Below the pieces are notes generated by a model, which saw nothing but the letters and a program-made list of their open reading frames with translations, made no database searches and had not been told where the DNA came from. A program made the translations under genes and the position numbers. This document shows positions 43,237 to 52,405 of a DNA stretch of 64,000 bases, in pieces (the stretch's first letter is position 1; each line of letters starts with the position of its first letter). Origin of the DNA: Pseudochrobactrum kiredjianiae (lineage in GTDB: Bacteria > Pseudomonadota > Alphaproteobacteria > Rhizobiales > Rhizobiaceae); contig NZ_JAUCBM010000001.1 of NCBI RefSeq assembly GCF_030362795.1, forward strand, positions 1,302,001 through 1,366,000. Direction: 5' to 3'.

Positions 43237-44526
43237 CTAGTGCCTCAATTGTGCAGCCGTATTTTCATTGGCATAACGCTCCCTTACAATTTTGAACCGG
43301 CAGCTCTCCAGTTTTTTCAGGCGTTTCTCCTCTTGTTCAATGTAACTGCGGGTAAGAGGCACAGCATCTTGCCGGTGCGCGAGCTGAATTTGAAACACCA
43401 TCATATTTTGCCAGCGGAATGCGGATTCTGAACCGGCAAGATAAAACTCCCACATCCGGCAGAAGCGCTCATCATAGAGAGCTTTGGCTTTGTCGCGATT
43501 GACGATGAAGGCTTCACGCCATGCTTTCAGCGTTTCTGCATAATGCAGGCGCAAAATCTCGATATCGGTAATGACCAGACCGGATTGCTCAATATGCGGC
43601 AGTACCTCTGACAATGCGGGTATATAGCCGCCGGGGAAGATATATTTACGGATAAACGGATTGGTTGATGAAGGCTCATCACTGCGGCCGATAGAATGCA
43701 ACAGCATGGAACCGCCGGGTTTCAGCAGCCGTGCAACCTGCCGGAAAAACTCTGCATAATGGGTAACACCCACATGCTCAAACATGCCTACAGAGCTGAT
43801 CTTGTCGAATTGCTGATCAAGGTGCCGGTAGTCCTGTAGTAAAAAGCGTGCCTGATGGTGCAGCTCTTGCGCTCTCGCCCGCTGATTAGCGATCTGGTAT
43901 TGCTCCTGAGACAGCGTAACGCCGGTCACATCCGCATCGAGCATTTCCGCGAAATAAAGTCCGAGACCACCCCAGCCGCAGCCGATATCGAGCAGCTTGT
44001 CGTCAGGGTGAATTTGCAGTTTGGCGGCAATATGCCGTTTCTTTGCCAGTTGCGCATCAGCGAGGCTGGATTTTGGCGTTTCAAAATAGGCGCAGGAATA
44101 TTGTTTGTCGGGATCTAGAAACAGGTCATAGAGATCGCCGCTCAGATCATAATGGCGCTGCACATTCTTAGAGGAGCGGGACAGAGTATTCATCTGTTGC
44201 AGCGGGCGAAAAATCTTGCGTAATTTGGCCAGCACGCGCATCCACGGTTCTTTGGCAGCAATCGCGCCGGTATTTTCAAAGACCAGTTGCAGAAAGCTGT
44301 AAATATCGCCCGTTGGAAAGCTGATCTCGCCATCCATAAAACATTCGCCGAGCTTCAGTTCCGGATCAAGTGCAATGGCGCGTTCCGCAGCCTTCGTATG
44401 GAAAACCAGAACAACATGCGGCGGCGAACCATTACCATAGGTCTCCATGTGATTGTCCGTATAATGCACTTTGAGATCGCCGCTTGTGATCAGCTTGTTC
44501 AGAACGGAATGCAGCATGCCACTCAT
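43237..44526 (-). CDS. cfa: Cyclopropane-fatty-acyl-phospholipid synthase
   Basis: 429 residues. Uses S-adenosylmethionine to add a methylene across cis double bonds in membrane lipids. The N-terminal lipid-binding domain is followed by the SAM motif LLDIGCGWGGLGLYFAE, and the signature region SVGMFEHVGVTHYAEFFRQ. The bicarbonate-site residues in the FEHVG and HYAETLKAW segments are present. The ATG after GGAGAAGG is used; an earlier in-frame ATG adds 20 residues. Confidence 0.93.
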   Translation of the reverse strand: MSGMLHSVLNKLITSGDLKVHYTDNHMETYGNGSPPHVVLVFHTKAAERAIALDPELKLGECFMDGEISFPTGDIYSFLQLVFENTGAIAAKEPWMRVLAKLRKIFRPLQQMNTLSRSSKNVQRHYDLSGDLYDLFLDPDKQYSCAYFETPKSSLADAQLAKKRHIAAKLQIHPDDKLLDIGCGWGGLGLYFAEMLDADVTGVTLSQEQYQIANQRARAQELHHQARFLLQDYRHLDQQFDKISSVGMFEHVGVTHYAEFFRQVARLLKPGGSMLLHSIGRSDEPSSTNPFIRKYIFPGGYIPALSEVLPHIEQSGLVITDIEILRLHYAETLKAWREAFIVNRDKAKALYDERFCRMWEFYLAGSESAFRWQNMMVFQIQLAHRQDAVPLTRSYIEQEEKRLKKLESCRFKIVRERYANENTAAQLRH

Positions 44527-45049
44527 TGCTTTTCCTTCTCCGCTTTGGAGCATATCCTGAAAACTGCGAAGCTCTATGTAAGGCAATCAGTTCACTAAAA
44601 TGATTGTTAATCCTGCTTCGACCGGAACAAGATACGCATAAATTTCACAAATAGAGCATTTCCAAAGTGTTCCCGTTTCAACCGGAAACGCTCTCGAAGT
44701 AATAATGAATATGCGGATGAAGCAGAAAAATGGTGCCTGTATCCGCTAAAATATATTGCGTTTAAATGCTGGCAGCAGATGTTGTTAGTGCATCTCCGGC
44801 AAAACTACGAAGTGGTTTTACGTTGGATATTGCGTAAAATTAAACAGTTGCATCGGCTCCAACGTTTCAGTCTTAACTTGATCCGCTGTATGTAAAAATC
44901 AGAGCGGCTATTGAGCACGTGATAATAAAACGCGCTTTTGAAATATGAACTGCTTTAAAAGAATAGCGGGTTTTCCTGTTCTGGAAAGAGCGGGAACATA
45001 AATAATTATCAACGGGCTGATCATTTCCCCGTGATAAACGAAATAAATA
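44527..45049. other. Intergenic region between cfa and rplI
   Basis: AT-rich with no supported gene; contains a RIME-like element at 44654-44693. The cfa promoter is expected here, not located. Confidence 0.55.
44654..44693. repeat. Short RIME-like repeat
   Basis: Arms GAGCATTTCC/GGAAACGCTC around AAAGTGTTCCCGTTTCAACC. Confidence 0.65.
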
Positions 45050-45092
45050 TTGGGCAATAAAAAAGGCTGCACCGGAGTTCCGGTGCAGCCTT
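45050..45092 (-). terminator. Terminator after rplI
   Basis: A 14-bp perfect stem, AAAGGCTGCACCGG and complement, loop AGTT; on the minus strand TTTTTATTG follows. Confidence 0.92.
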
Positions 45093-45122
45093 TCAGATAC
45101 GAGACCTGTAAGAAAACGCTGA

Positions 45123-45692
45123 TTATGCGTTTTCTTCGTCGTCGAAATCTTCGTCTTCTGGTTCGTCTGCAAGAGGCTGTTCTTCGATGCCGTAGATTGC
45201 AGCAGCAGTCGACAGATCTTCACCTTTTTCCTGACGCAGAGCTTCTTCAGCAGTACGTGCAATGTTGATGGTGATTGTAACGGAAACTTCCGCATGCAGA
45301 ACGATCGAGATTGTGTGAATGCCGATTGTTTTGATTGCGTGGTTCAGGTCAACCTGGTTGCGGTTTACCGAGAAGCCTTCTGCGGTCACAACATCAGCGA
45401 TATCGCGTGTGGAAACCGAACCGTACAGCTGACCGGTTTCACCAGCCGAGCGAACAACGATGAAGCTTTTGCCGTTGAGCTTGTCAGCAACAGCCTGAGC
45501 TTCGTTCTTGCGTTCCAGATCGCGGGCTTCAAGCTGAGCGCGCTGGGATTCAAAACGAGCCATGTTGGCTTCGTTGGCACGAAGTGCCTTACCCTGCGGG
45601 AGCAGGAAGTTACGGCCGAAACCGTCTTTAACAGTAACAGTATCACCCATCTGGCCGAGGCGGGCGATGCGTTCAAGCAGGATAACTTTCAT
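45123..45692 (-). CDS. rplI: 50S ribosomal protein L9
   Basis: 189 residues, longer than the 149 of E. coli because of an acidic C-terminal tail ([11 protein letters not shown]). The start [19 protein letters not shown] and the N-terminal [13 protein letters not shown] are diagnostic. L9 binds 23S rRNA and steadies mRNA on the ribosome. The ATG after AAGGAATAG is used; a longer frame upstream is spurious. Last gene of rpsF-rpsR-DUF2232-rplI. Confidence 0.97.
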   Translation of the reverse strand: MKVILLERIARLGQMGDTVTVKDGFGRNFLLPQGKALRANEANMARFESQRAQLEARDLERKNEAQAVADKLNGKSFIVVRSAGETGQLYGSVSTRDIADVVTAEGFSVNRNQVDLNHAIKTIGIHTISIVLHAEVSVTITINIARTAEEALRQEKGEDLSTAAAIYGIEEQPLADEPEDEDFDDEENA

Positions 45693-45735
45693 AGGTCTAT
45701 TCCTTAAGTGTTTAAGTTCTGAATGTGTGGTTATG

Positions 45736-46695
45736 TTATGAATTCTGAGAAGGATCTTTGGAGAGCGGAGCGCCGCGCGATGTGTCGAGCAGCCCGAAGA
45801 CCAAAAATACCAATGCAGAGAATGCGAAGATGATGAGTAGAAAATAGGCAAGCCACAGCGCAAACGGACGCCATGTGGCACCGCGTGTCCGCCAGTGAAT
45901 AATTGCTAAGCCTGCCATGATGAAGCCAGCGGCCAGCGCACCGGCAAAAGTCGTGGCAATCATGCTTGCAGGACCTGACAGGAACATGGAACCGGCAAAA
46001 GTCAGTGCAAAGATCAGCAGAGCAGGGCGCGGCATACGCAGTGTCGCAGGCCAGTTATCACGCGGACGGCGCAACACGCCGGAGCGTTCAGTGATACGCA
46101 GTGCCAGATAGAAATTTGCAGTCAGGAACATCAGGCTGGTAGCGGCCTGAATAGCTGGCAGACCAAACAACAGGAACTGTTGCAGCATGGCACGGAAATC
46201 GTCACTGGCGCTGAATTCAGGATCAGAAGCCTGCAGACTTGCAATCATCGCGCCGGTCAGTTCCCTCACCATTTCTTCGCCATAGCCGATAATAGCGCCG
46301 ACAATGATAAAGCTGACAGCAATCAGAAGAGCGAGACGGAACATAATGTCCGGCAGCGGATACCAGACCAGTGCATCTTTTGGCCCGCCCAGTTCCTGAG
46401 CAGGACGCGCAAGACCGGCAAGATAGGCGCCGGTTGCAGCAGGGATAAAACTGGTGAGGGCAATCAGAACCGCAACCATCGGGGCGGCGAAAATCGCAAC
46501 AGCAATACTGGCTGTGGCAGCGGCAATCAGGCCGGCAGCAGTGCCCCAGCCAAGTGCGGCGATAAAAATAGGAAGAGGGGTGAGGACATAGAGAACCATA
46601 GCAAGGCCGGATTGAACCAGCACACCAGATGCCAGCAGCGCGGCTGCAAGGCCCGCCAGAACTCCGGTTCCGATATGTTTGCTGTTGTAATTCAT
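45736..46695 (-). CDS. DUF2232 membrane protein
   Basis: 319 residues with about nine membrane helices. The family is found between rpsR and rplI in many bacteria and resembles YybS of Bacillus; its function is unknown. Visible features are a Gly/Ala-rich N-terminal helix pair, [14 protein letters not shown] near residue 140, and a C-terminal pair of helices followed by a short polar tail. It lies 43 bases upstream of rplI. Confidence 0.85.
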   Translation of the reverse strand: MNYNSKHIGTGVLAGLAAALLASGVLVQSGLAMVLYVLTPLPIFIAALGWGTAAGLIAAATASIAVAIFAAPMVAVLIALTSFIPAATGAYLAGLARPAQELGGPKDALVWYPLPDIMFRLALLIAVSFIIVGAIIGYGEEMVRELTGAMIASLQASDPEFSASDDFRAMLQQFLLFGLPAIQAATSLMFLTANFYLALRITERSGVLRRPRDNWPATLRMPRPALLIFALTFAGSMFLSGPASMIATTFAGALAAGFIMAGLAIIHWRTRGATWRPFALWLAYFLLIIFAFSALVFLVFGLLDTSRGAPLSKDPSQNS

Positions 46696-46843
46696 CTTAA
46701 TCCTGCTGTCCTGCCCGGAGGTTTCCGGTTGCAGTTAGAGAACGATCGCTCCAGCGCTCTGTTCCCAACCTGACCTTACGGCCACTTAATCATTTATTCG
46801 AAGAACAATTCGGGATGTGAGAACACACCCCGAATCAGAAGTC

Positions 46844-47092
46844 TTATTTCACTACATATGGCAGCAGGCCGAGGAAACGTGCACGCTTGATCGCTTTTGC
46901 GAGTTCGCGCTGTTTCTTCTGGCTTACAGCTGTAATGCGGGAAGGAACAATCTTGCCGCGTTCAGAAATGTAACGCTGCAGGAGTTTGATGTCCTTGTAG
47001 TCGATCTTTGGTGCGTTAGGACCTGTGAATGGGCAGGTCTTACGGCGACGGTGGAACGGACGACGGGTCGGGATCTGATTGATATCAACCAT
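46844..47092 (-). CDS. rpsR: 30S ribosomal protein S18
   Basis: 82 residues. The CPF motif ([17 protein letters not shown]) and [30 protein letters not shown] identify bS18, which binds S6 in the platform of the 30S subunit. The start overlaps the rpsF stop by one base. Confidence 0.98.
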   Translation of the reverse strand: MVDINQIPTRRPFHRRRKTCPFTGPNAPKIDYKDIKLLQRYISERGKIVPSRITAVSQKKQRELAKAIKRARFLGLLPYVVK

Positions 47093-47517
47093 TATTCTTC
47101 TCCTTCGCCAGAAGTTTCATTGTCGCGTGGACGACGTGGACGACGCGGACGATCATCGTCGCGACCAAAACGGTCTTCACGTTCACGACGGTCATCACGA
47201 CGGGTCAGCATAGCCGACTGGCCTTCTTCGTGTTCTTCAACGCGAATGGTCATGAAACGAAGAACGTCTTCGTTAATACGCATCTGACGTTCCATTTCAG
47301 CAACTGCAGCAGCAGGAGCATCGATGTTTACCAGTGTGTAATAAGCTTTACGGTTCTTCTTGATACGATAAGTCAGAGGACGCAGTCCCCAGCTTTCGAT
47401 TTTCCCGACTTTACCACCATTAGCTTCGAGAACGCCTTTGTACTGTTCTACAAGTGCGTCTACCTGCTGCTGCGAGATATCCTGTCGGGCAAGGATCACA
47501 TGTTCATAAAGAGCCAT
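47092..47517 (-). CDS. rpsF: 30S ribosomal protein S6
   Basis: 141 residues. bS6 begins [20 protein letters not shown] and has the family [22 protein letters not shown] strand. The core ends near residue 95; the remaining 45 residues are a charged tail of Arg and Asp ([17 protein letters not shown]) as in other rhizobia. First gene of rpsF-rpsR-DUF2232-rplI. Confidence 0.97.
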   Translation of the reverse strand: MALYEHVILARQDISQQQVDALVEQYKGVLEANGGKVGKIESWGLRPLTYRIKKNRKAYYTLVNIDAPAAAVAEMERQMRINEDVLRFMTIRVEEHEEGQSAMLTRRDDRREREDRFGRDDDRPRRPRRPRDNETSGEGEE

Positions 47518-47999
47518 TGTCTTGCCTTTCTTCCAAAATCCACTGTCCGTATCAACGGCTAAGCCTCTGCGACTTGTCTATTCCATGTAAAACGGAGAAG
47601 AAAGGACGCGAGTCGAGACGATCGAGAGCGGAGACACGGGAGGTTGAAATAATACTATTTCTCCGGATGTTTAAATCCGGCCTCCGTTCAGCCCCCAGCT
47701 GATGCCGGACAATGATGTTGTGCCTATTAGTGTCTTTTGGGAAAAGTTGCAACCGTTAAAGTCATTTTAAACGGCCTGTGAATATGGCAATAGAAATACC
47801 TGCGATTTACTTTTCATTGCAGCGCGATAGCATATTCCTGCGCTAAAATACCGGTTTCCCCAGTGAAAGCTTGACTTGAAACGCGCTGAAAGGCACATGC
47901 CTTCGCAATTATAGATAGTTTTCTGTCGTAACGCGTGTGGCATTATTATATATAGGCGCAAGTTATGACATTCGACGGATATTTGAGAGAGAGGCTTTC
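47518..47999. other. Intergenic region between rpsF and fabD
   Basis: No gene seen. On the minus strand the rpsF leader carries a small CCGT/ACGG hairpin about 40 bases before the start; an S6:S18 autoregulatory leader is possible but I could not recognise its full form. A TATATA stretch near 47948 may belong to the fabD promoter. Confidence 0.4.
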
Positions 48000-48944
48000 A
48001 TGACTGTAGCATTTACATTTCCGGGACAGGGCAGTCAGGCTGTCGGTATGGGCAAGGCCTTGGCTGAGACCTATCCGGAGGCACGCGCTGTTTTTGAAGA
48101 AGTTGATGATGCGCTCGGTGAGAAACTCTCAACTCTGATGTTTGAAGGGCCGGAAGACCAACTGACCCTGACCGCCAATGCCCAGCCTGCCTTGATGGCG
48201 GTCTCCATGGCAGTGATGCGCGTGCTGGAATCACAGGGTCTGAAACTTCAGGATAAAGTTGCCTATGTGGCCGGTCATTCGCTCGGCGAATATTCGGCAC
48301 TGTGTGCAGCCGGTACATTTACGATCTCCGACACAGCGCGTTTGCTGCGTATTCGCGGTAATGCAATGCAGGCTGCTGTTCCTGTTGGTCAGGGCGCTAT
48401 GGCTGCGATTATTGGCCTTGAACATGCTGATGTTTTTGCGATTTGCGAAAAAGCCGCTGCTGAGGGTTCCTGCCAGATCGCCAATGATAATGGCGGCGGG
48501 CAGCTGGTGATTTCCGGTTCCAAGGCTGCTGTTGAACTTGCTGCGAAGCTGGCATCAGAAGCAGGCGCAAAGCGTGCAATTATGCTGCCGGTATCGGCAC
48601 CGTTCCATTCCAGCCTGATGGCACCTGCTGCCAATGCCATGCGTGAAGCGCTGGCAAGCGTTAATAAGCAGGCTCCGGTTGTGCCGGTCATTGCCAATGT
48701 GCGCGTTGCGCCGGTTAAAGACCCTATTGAAATTGCCGATCTGCTGGTTGAGCAGGTGACAGGTCAGGTGCGCTGGCGTGAAACTATTGAGTGGTTTGCC
48801 GCTCATGAAGTGACCACATTGTACGAAATCGGCTCCGGCAAGGTGCTGACCGGTTTGGCGCGCCGCATCTCCAAAGATGTGAGCGGTGTGACTGTCGGTA
48901 CGGCTGAAGAGATTGATGCGTGCCTGCAAGCTTTGCTTGCGTAA
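48000..48944 (+). CDS. fabD: Malonyl-CoA:ACP transacylase
   Basis: 314 residues. Moves malonyl groups from CoA to ACP for fatty acid synthesis. FPGQGSQAVGMG forms the oxyanion loop; the catalytic Ser94 is in GHSLGEYSA and His203 in PFHSSLM. The ATG after GAGAGAGG is used; an earlier frame start is spurious. It opens the run fabD-fabG-acpP-fabF. Its last codons are duplicated just downstream. Confidence 0.96.
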   Translation: MTVAFTFPGQGSQAVGMGKALAETYPEARAVFEEVDDALGEKLSTLMFEGPEDQLTLTANAQPALMAVSMAVMRVLESQGLKLQDKVAYVAGHSLGEYSALCAAGTFTISDTARLLRIRGNAMQAAVPVGQGAMAAIIGLEHADVFAICEKAAAEGSCQIANDNGGGQLVISGSKAAVELAAKLASEAGAKRAIMLPVSAPFHSSLMAPAANAMREALASVNKQAPVVPVIANVRVAPVKDPIEIADLLVEQVTGQVRWRETIEWFAAHEVTTLYEIGSGKVLTGLARRISKDVSGVTVGTAEEIDACLQALLA

Positions 48945-49081
48945 GTAAAATCTACAAGCTTTGCTTGCGTGAGTTTAAAAAGCAGACGCTGCTTGGTTAA
49001 TCGCACAGATTTTGATGTGTTGAAAATAATGGTATAAAAGGCGGATTAAAATTGTCCGCATATCAGATTCAAGAGGATTTC

Positions 49082-49819
49082 ATGTTTGATCTGACTGGCC
49101 GTAAGGCTCTCGTAACCGGTGCAACCGGCGGAATTGGTGAAGAAGTTGCGCGCGCTCTGCATGCTCAGGGTGCAATCGTTGCTCTGCACGGTACCCGCGT
49201 TGAAAAGCTGGAAGCGCTGGCCAATGAGCTTGGCGACCGCGTTCATATCTTTCCTGCCAACCTCTCCGACCGTGAAGAAGTGAAGGCGCTGGGTCAGGCT
49301 GTGGAAAAGCAGCTCGAAGGCGTTGATATTCTCGTGAACAATGCCGGTATCACCCGTGACGGCCTGTTCGTGCGTATGAGCGATGCAGACTGGGATGCCG
49401 TTATTGAGGTTAACCTGACGTCCGTGTTCGGCCTGACCCGCGAGCTGACCCATCCGATGATGCGCCGTCGCTTTGGCCGCATTATCAATATTACATCGAT
49501 TGTCGGTGTAACCGGCAATCCGGGACAGGCAAACTATTGCGCTTCCAAGGCCGGTATTATCGGCTTCTCCAAGTCGCTGGGGCAGGAAATTGCTTCGCGC
49601 AATGTGACTGTAAACTGCGTGGCTCCGGGCTTTATTGAGTCGGCAATGACCGATAAACTCAATGAGAAGCAGAAAGAGACAATCATGTCTGCTATCCCGA
49701 TGAAGCGCATGGGGCAGGGCTCGGAAATTGCTTCGGCAGTTGTTTATCTCGCCAGCAATGAAGCTGCTTACGTGACAGGCCAGACCCTGCATGTAAACGG
49801 CGGCATGGCGATGATCTGA
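49082..49819 (+). CDS. fabG: 3-oxoacyl-ACP reductase
   Basis: 245 residues, SDR fold. Reduces 3-oxoacyl-ACP with NADPH. TGATGGIG cofactor motif, NNAG at 86-89, catalytic Asn111, Ser139, Tyr152 and Lys156 (YCASK). Its ATG follows AGAGGA. The place between fabD and acpP separates it from general SDRs. Confidence 0.95.
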   Translation: MFDLTGRKALVTGATGGIGEEVARALHAQGAIVALHGTRVEKLEALANELGDRVHIFPANLSDREEVKALGQAVEKQLEGVDILVNNAGITRDGLFVRMSDADWDAVIEVNLTSVFGLTRELTHPMMRRRFGRIINITSIVGVTGNPGQANYCASKAGIIGFSKSLGQEIASRNVTVNCVAPGFIESAMTDKLNEKQKETIMSAIPMKRMGQGSEIASAVVYLASNEAAYVTGQTLHVNGGMAMI

Positions 49820-50268
49820 TGTAAAACCAGCTGGATTTGTGTATAATCCGGCTGATGATGTCTAAATTAAAAGGGCATAAAAAGCTGATAATGCAGTCAT
49901 ATTGCCCTTTTTCTGCTGTTTTGTAAGGATTGGCACTGTTTCAGTGTGGCGGATTGTCGAATTGGACTTTGCCAAATTGCAGAACCGTGATAATGCCCCG
50001 CATATTGTTGTGCTGCATATTTTGTGCATCGCGGCGGCGGTAGTGATAAATAGCATTGCGCTTCATCGGCGCAGCAGGTAAATCGCTGCAACTGAAATAT
50101 ATTGTATAGTCTGTCTGAAACGCATTTCTGTTTGAGGCATTATGCAGTAGGAATATCCACGGGATAGTTTCATTGTGACAATCGTCATAATGTCAGGCTA
50201 TCTTAAAACTTGATTACAATCAGCCATGCCGCTACCAAGGCTATGGTATTAACAGGTCGAGGTCCGAC
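49820..50268. other. Intergenic region between fabG and acpP
   Basis: Contains the fabG terminator (49869-49912); otherwise AT-rich with no gene seen. A separate acpP promoter is expected, since acpP is usually expressed strongly. Confidence 0.5.
49869..49912 (+). terminator. Terminator after fabG
   Basis: Arms AAAAGGGCA and TGCCCTTTT with a 25-base loop, followed by further T. Confidence 0.6.
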
Positions 50269-50505
50269 ATGAGCGACACCGCAGAACGCGTCAAGAAAAT
50301 CGTTGTTGAACATCTGGGCGTAGATGCCGAAAAAGTAACTGAAGGCGCAAGCTTCATTGATGATCTGGGCGCAGACAGCCTGGACACCGTTGAGCTGGTA
50401 ATGGCTTTCGAAGAAGAATTCGGTGTAGAAATTCCTGATGATGCAGCTGAAACCATCCTGACCGTTGGCGATGCTGTTAAGTTCATCGATAAAGCAGCTG
50501 CCTGA
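50269..50505 (+). CDS. acpP: Acyl carrier protein
   Basis: 78 residues, strongly acidic. The phosphopantetheine-bearing Ser37 is in the [12 protein letters not shown] motif. It carries growing acyl chains and is modified by AcpS (1512). Flanked by terminators, so mostly its own transcript. Confidence 0.98.
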   Translation: MSDTAERVKKIVVEHLGVDAEKVTEGASFIDDLGADSLDTVELVMAFEEEFGVEIPDDAAETILTVGDAVKFIDKAAA

Positions 50506-50533
50506 TTATTGTTATAATCGGCATGCAGATATC

Positions 50534-50566
50534 GGGCCGGAAGATCATATCTTCCGGCCCTTATCG
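50534..50566 (+). terminator. Terminator after acpP
   Basis: 12-bp perfect stem GGGCCGGAAGAT/ATCTTCCGGCCC with a 3-base loop, then TTATCG. Confidence 0.8.
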
Positions 50567-50792
50567 TTTGAACTAAGCTATAGATTTAAACAGTCTGTGA
50601 GCCGGTCATGCAGTTCTATTTGCGGGGCTGTAATTAAATACTCCACAAAAGCACTGTAACAATCTATTAATTCTGCGTAATTCTAACGCTTGATCGATTC
50701 CGGTCGGGATATTACGCAGTTGATTAATCTGCGCTGCCTGCAACTGATATTAAATCAGTGAGAGACAGGATCAGCCGCGGGGAAGGATACAT

Positions 50793-52055
50793 ATGAGAAG
50801 AGTCGTCGTTACCGGTCTTGGCCTGGTGTCACCTTTGGCTAATGGTGTTGAAGAAACCTGGAAGCGTTTGCTCGCTGGTCAAAGCGCAGCGCGTCGGGTA
50901 ACCGAATTCGAAGTTGACGACCTTGCTTGTCAGATTGCCTGCCGTATTCCTGTCGGCGATGGCACAGATGGTACATTCAACGCCGATCTTTATATGGAGC
51001 CAAAGGAACAGCGTAAGGTTGATCCTTTCATCGTCTATGCGGTCGGCGCTGCCGATCAGGCACTGGATGATGCCAACTGGCATCCGCAAAGCGATGAAGA
51101 CCAGATCCGCACCGGCGTGCTGATCGGTTCGGGTATCGGCGGTATCGAAGGTATTGTTGAAGCCGGTTACACGCTGCGCGACAAAGGTCCGCGCCGTGTT
51201 TCGCCTTTCTTCATTCCGGGTCGTCTGATCAATCTGGCTTCCGGCCATGTATCCATCAAACACAAATTGCGCGGTCCTAACCACTCTGTGGTAACAGCTT
51301 GTGCAACCGGTACGCACGCTATTGGCGACGCGGCCCGTATGATCGCTTTCGGCGATGCGGATGTGATGGTTGCCGGTGGTACAGAATCACCAATCAGCCG
51401 TATTTCGCTGGCTGGTTTTGCCGCCTGTAAGGCGCTGTCCACCAAACGCAATGATGATCCGACAGCAGCATCCCGTCCTTATGACGATGACCGCGACGGT
51501 TTCGTAATGGGTGAAGGTGCAGGCGTTGTGGTTCTGGAAGAGCTGGAACATGCGCTGGCACGTGGTGCGAAAATCTATGCGGAAGTGATCGGCTACGGCA
51601 TGTCCGGCGATGCTTATCACATCACTGCGCCAAGTGAGAACGGTGAGGGCGCACAGCGCTGCATGGAAGCAGCGCTTCGCAGCGCCAAAATCACACCGGA
51701 TGCGATTGATTACATCAATGCGCACGGTACTTCGACCATGGCAGACACACTGGAACTGGGTGCTGTTGAGCGCGTTGTGGGTGACTCGGCCTCTAAGGTT
51801 TCGATGTCCTCGACGAAATCTTCGATCGGTCACCTGCTCGGTGCAGCCGGTGCGGCGGAAGCGATTTTCTCGACATTGGCAATCCGCGATAATATCGCGC
51901 CTGCCACGCTCAATCTCGACAATCCGTCGGTCAGTACCAAGATTGATCTGGTGCCGCATAAGCCGCGCGCCCGTCAGATTGATGTTGCTGTGTCGAACTC
52001 GTTCGGTTTTGGCGGCACCAACGCATCGCTGGTTCTGCGCCGCTATCAGGCCTGA
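50793..52055 (+). CDS. fabF: 3-oxoacyl-ACP synthase II
   Basis: 420 residues. Elongating condensing enzyme of fatty-acid synthesis. Catalytic triad Cys170 (VVTACATGTHA), His311 (NAHGTSTMADT) and His347 (KSSIGHLLGAAG); the final FGFGGTNASLVL is typical. The ATG after GGGGAAGGA is supported. It is followed by a terminator. Confidence 0.97.
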   Translation: MRRVVVTGLGLVSPLANGVEETWKRLLAGQSAARRVTEFEVDDLACQIACRIPVGDGTDGTFNADLYMEPKEQRKVDPFIVYAVGAADQALDDANWHPQSDEDQIRTGVLIGSGIGGIEGIVEAGYTLRDKGPRRVSPFFIPGRLINLASGHVSIKHKLRGPNHSVVTACATGTHAIGDAARMIAFGDADVMVAGGTESPISRISLAGFAACKALSTKRNDDPTAASRPYDDDRDGFVMGEGAGVVVLEELEHALARGAKIYAEVIGYGMSGDAYHITAPSENGEGAQRCMEAALRSAKITPDAIDYINAHGTSTMADTLELGAVERVVGDSASKVSMSSTKSSIGHLLGAAGAAEAIFSTLAIRDNIAPATLNLDNPSVSTKIDLVPHKPRARQIDVAVSNSFGFGGTNASLVLRRYQA

Positions 52056-52405
52056 TAGAGCGAAATCGTTGATTTAATAGAAGGCCGCTTTCTGAGAAGG
52101 CGGCCTTTTGTTGAAAAGTCCTTATTCTGTTTCATTCAGACGGAAATAGCTCTGAAATATGAGTTCTTTCTGTCGAAACCTGTGTTCATGGGTTGCGATA
52201 TCCGTGCTTTTGCCGCAATTATTGTGCCCAATAAACATGAAGACTGTTTGCTGCTTGTTTGCAGATAATGGCTCAAATCTGAAACAGTTCAGCAATTTGG
52301 TGGCGGGTTTTCTTTGAAAACTGCACCAATGCAATAAAATACCAATCCGGAGCAGCGCTGTATTACAAAATAGCGTCAATGTTCCGGTTAAACCGGAGTG
52401 AAAGT
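52056..52405. other. Intergenic region between fabF and mltG
   Basis: Begins with the fabF terminator (52081-52110); after that, AT-rich with no gene supported. Confidence 0.5.
52081..52110 (+). terminator. Terminator after fabF
   Basis: AAGGCCGC/GCGGCCTT with extra pairs near the loop, followed by TTTG. Confidence 0.82.

Noticed and set aside
44873-45295. A 140-residue minus-strand frame before rplI
   Set aside because: Runs out of frame through the end of rplI and its terminator, with no start signal.
47518-47700. S6:S18 autoregulatory leader before rpsF
   Set aside because: Only a short CCGT/ACGG hairpin was visible; the full known motif could not be recognised, so it is not listed as a feature.
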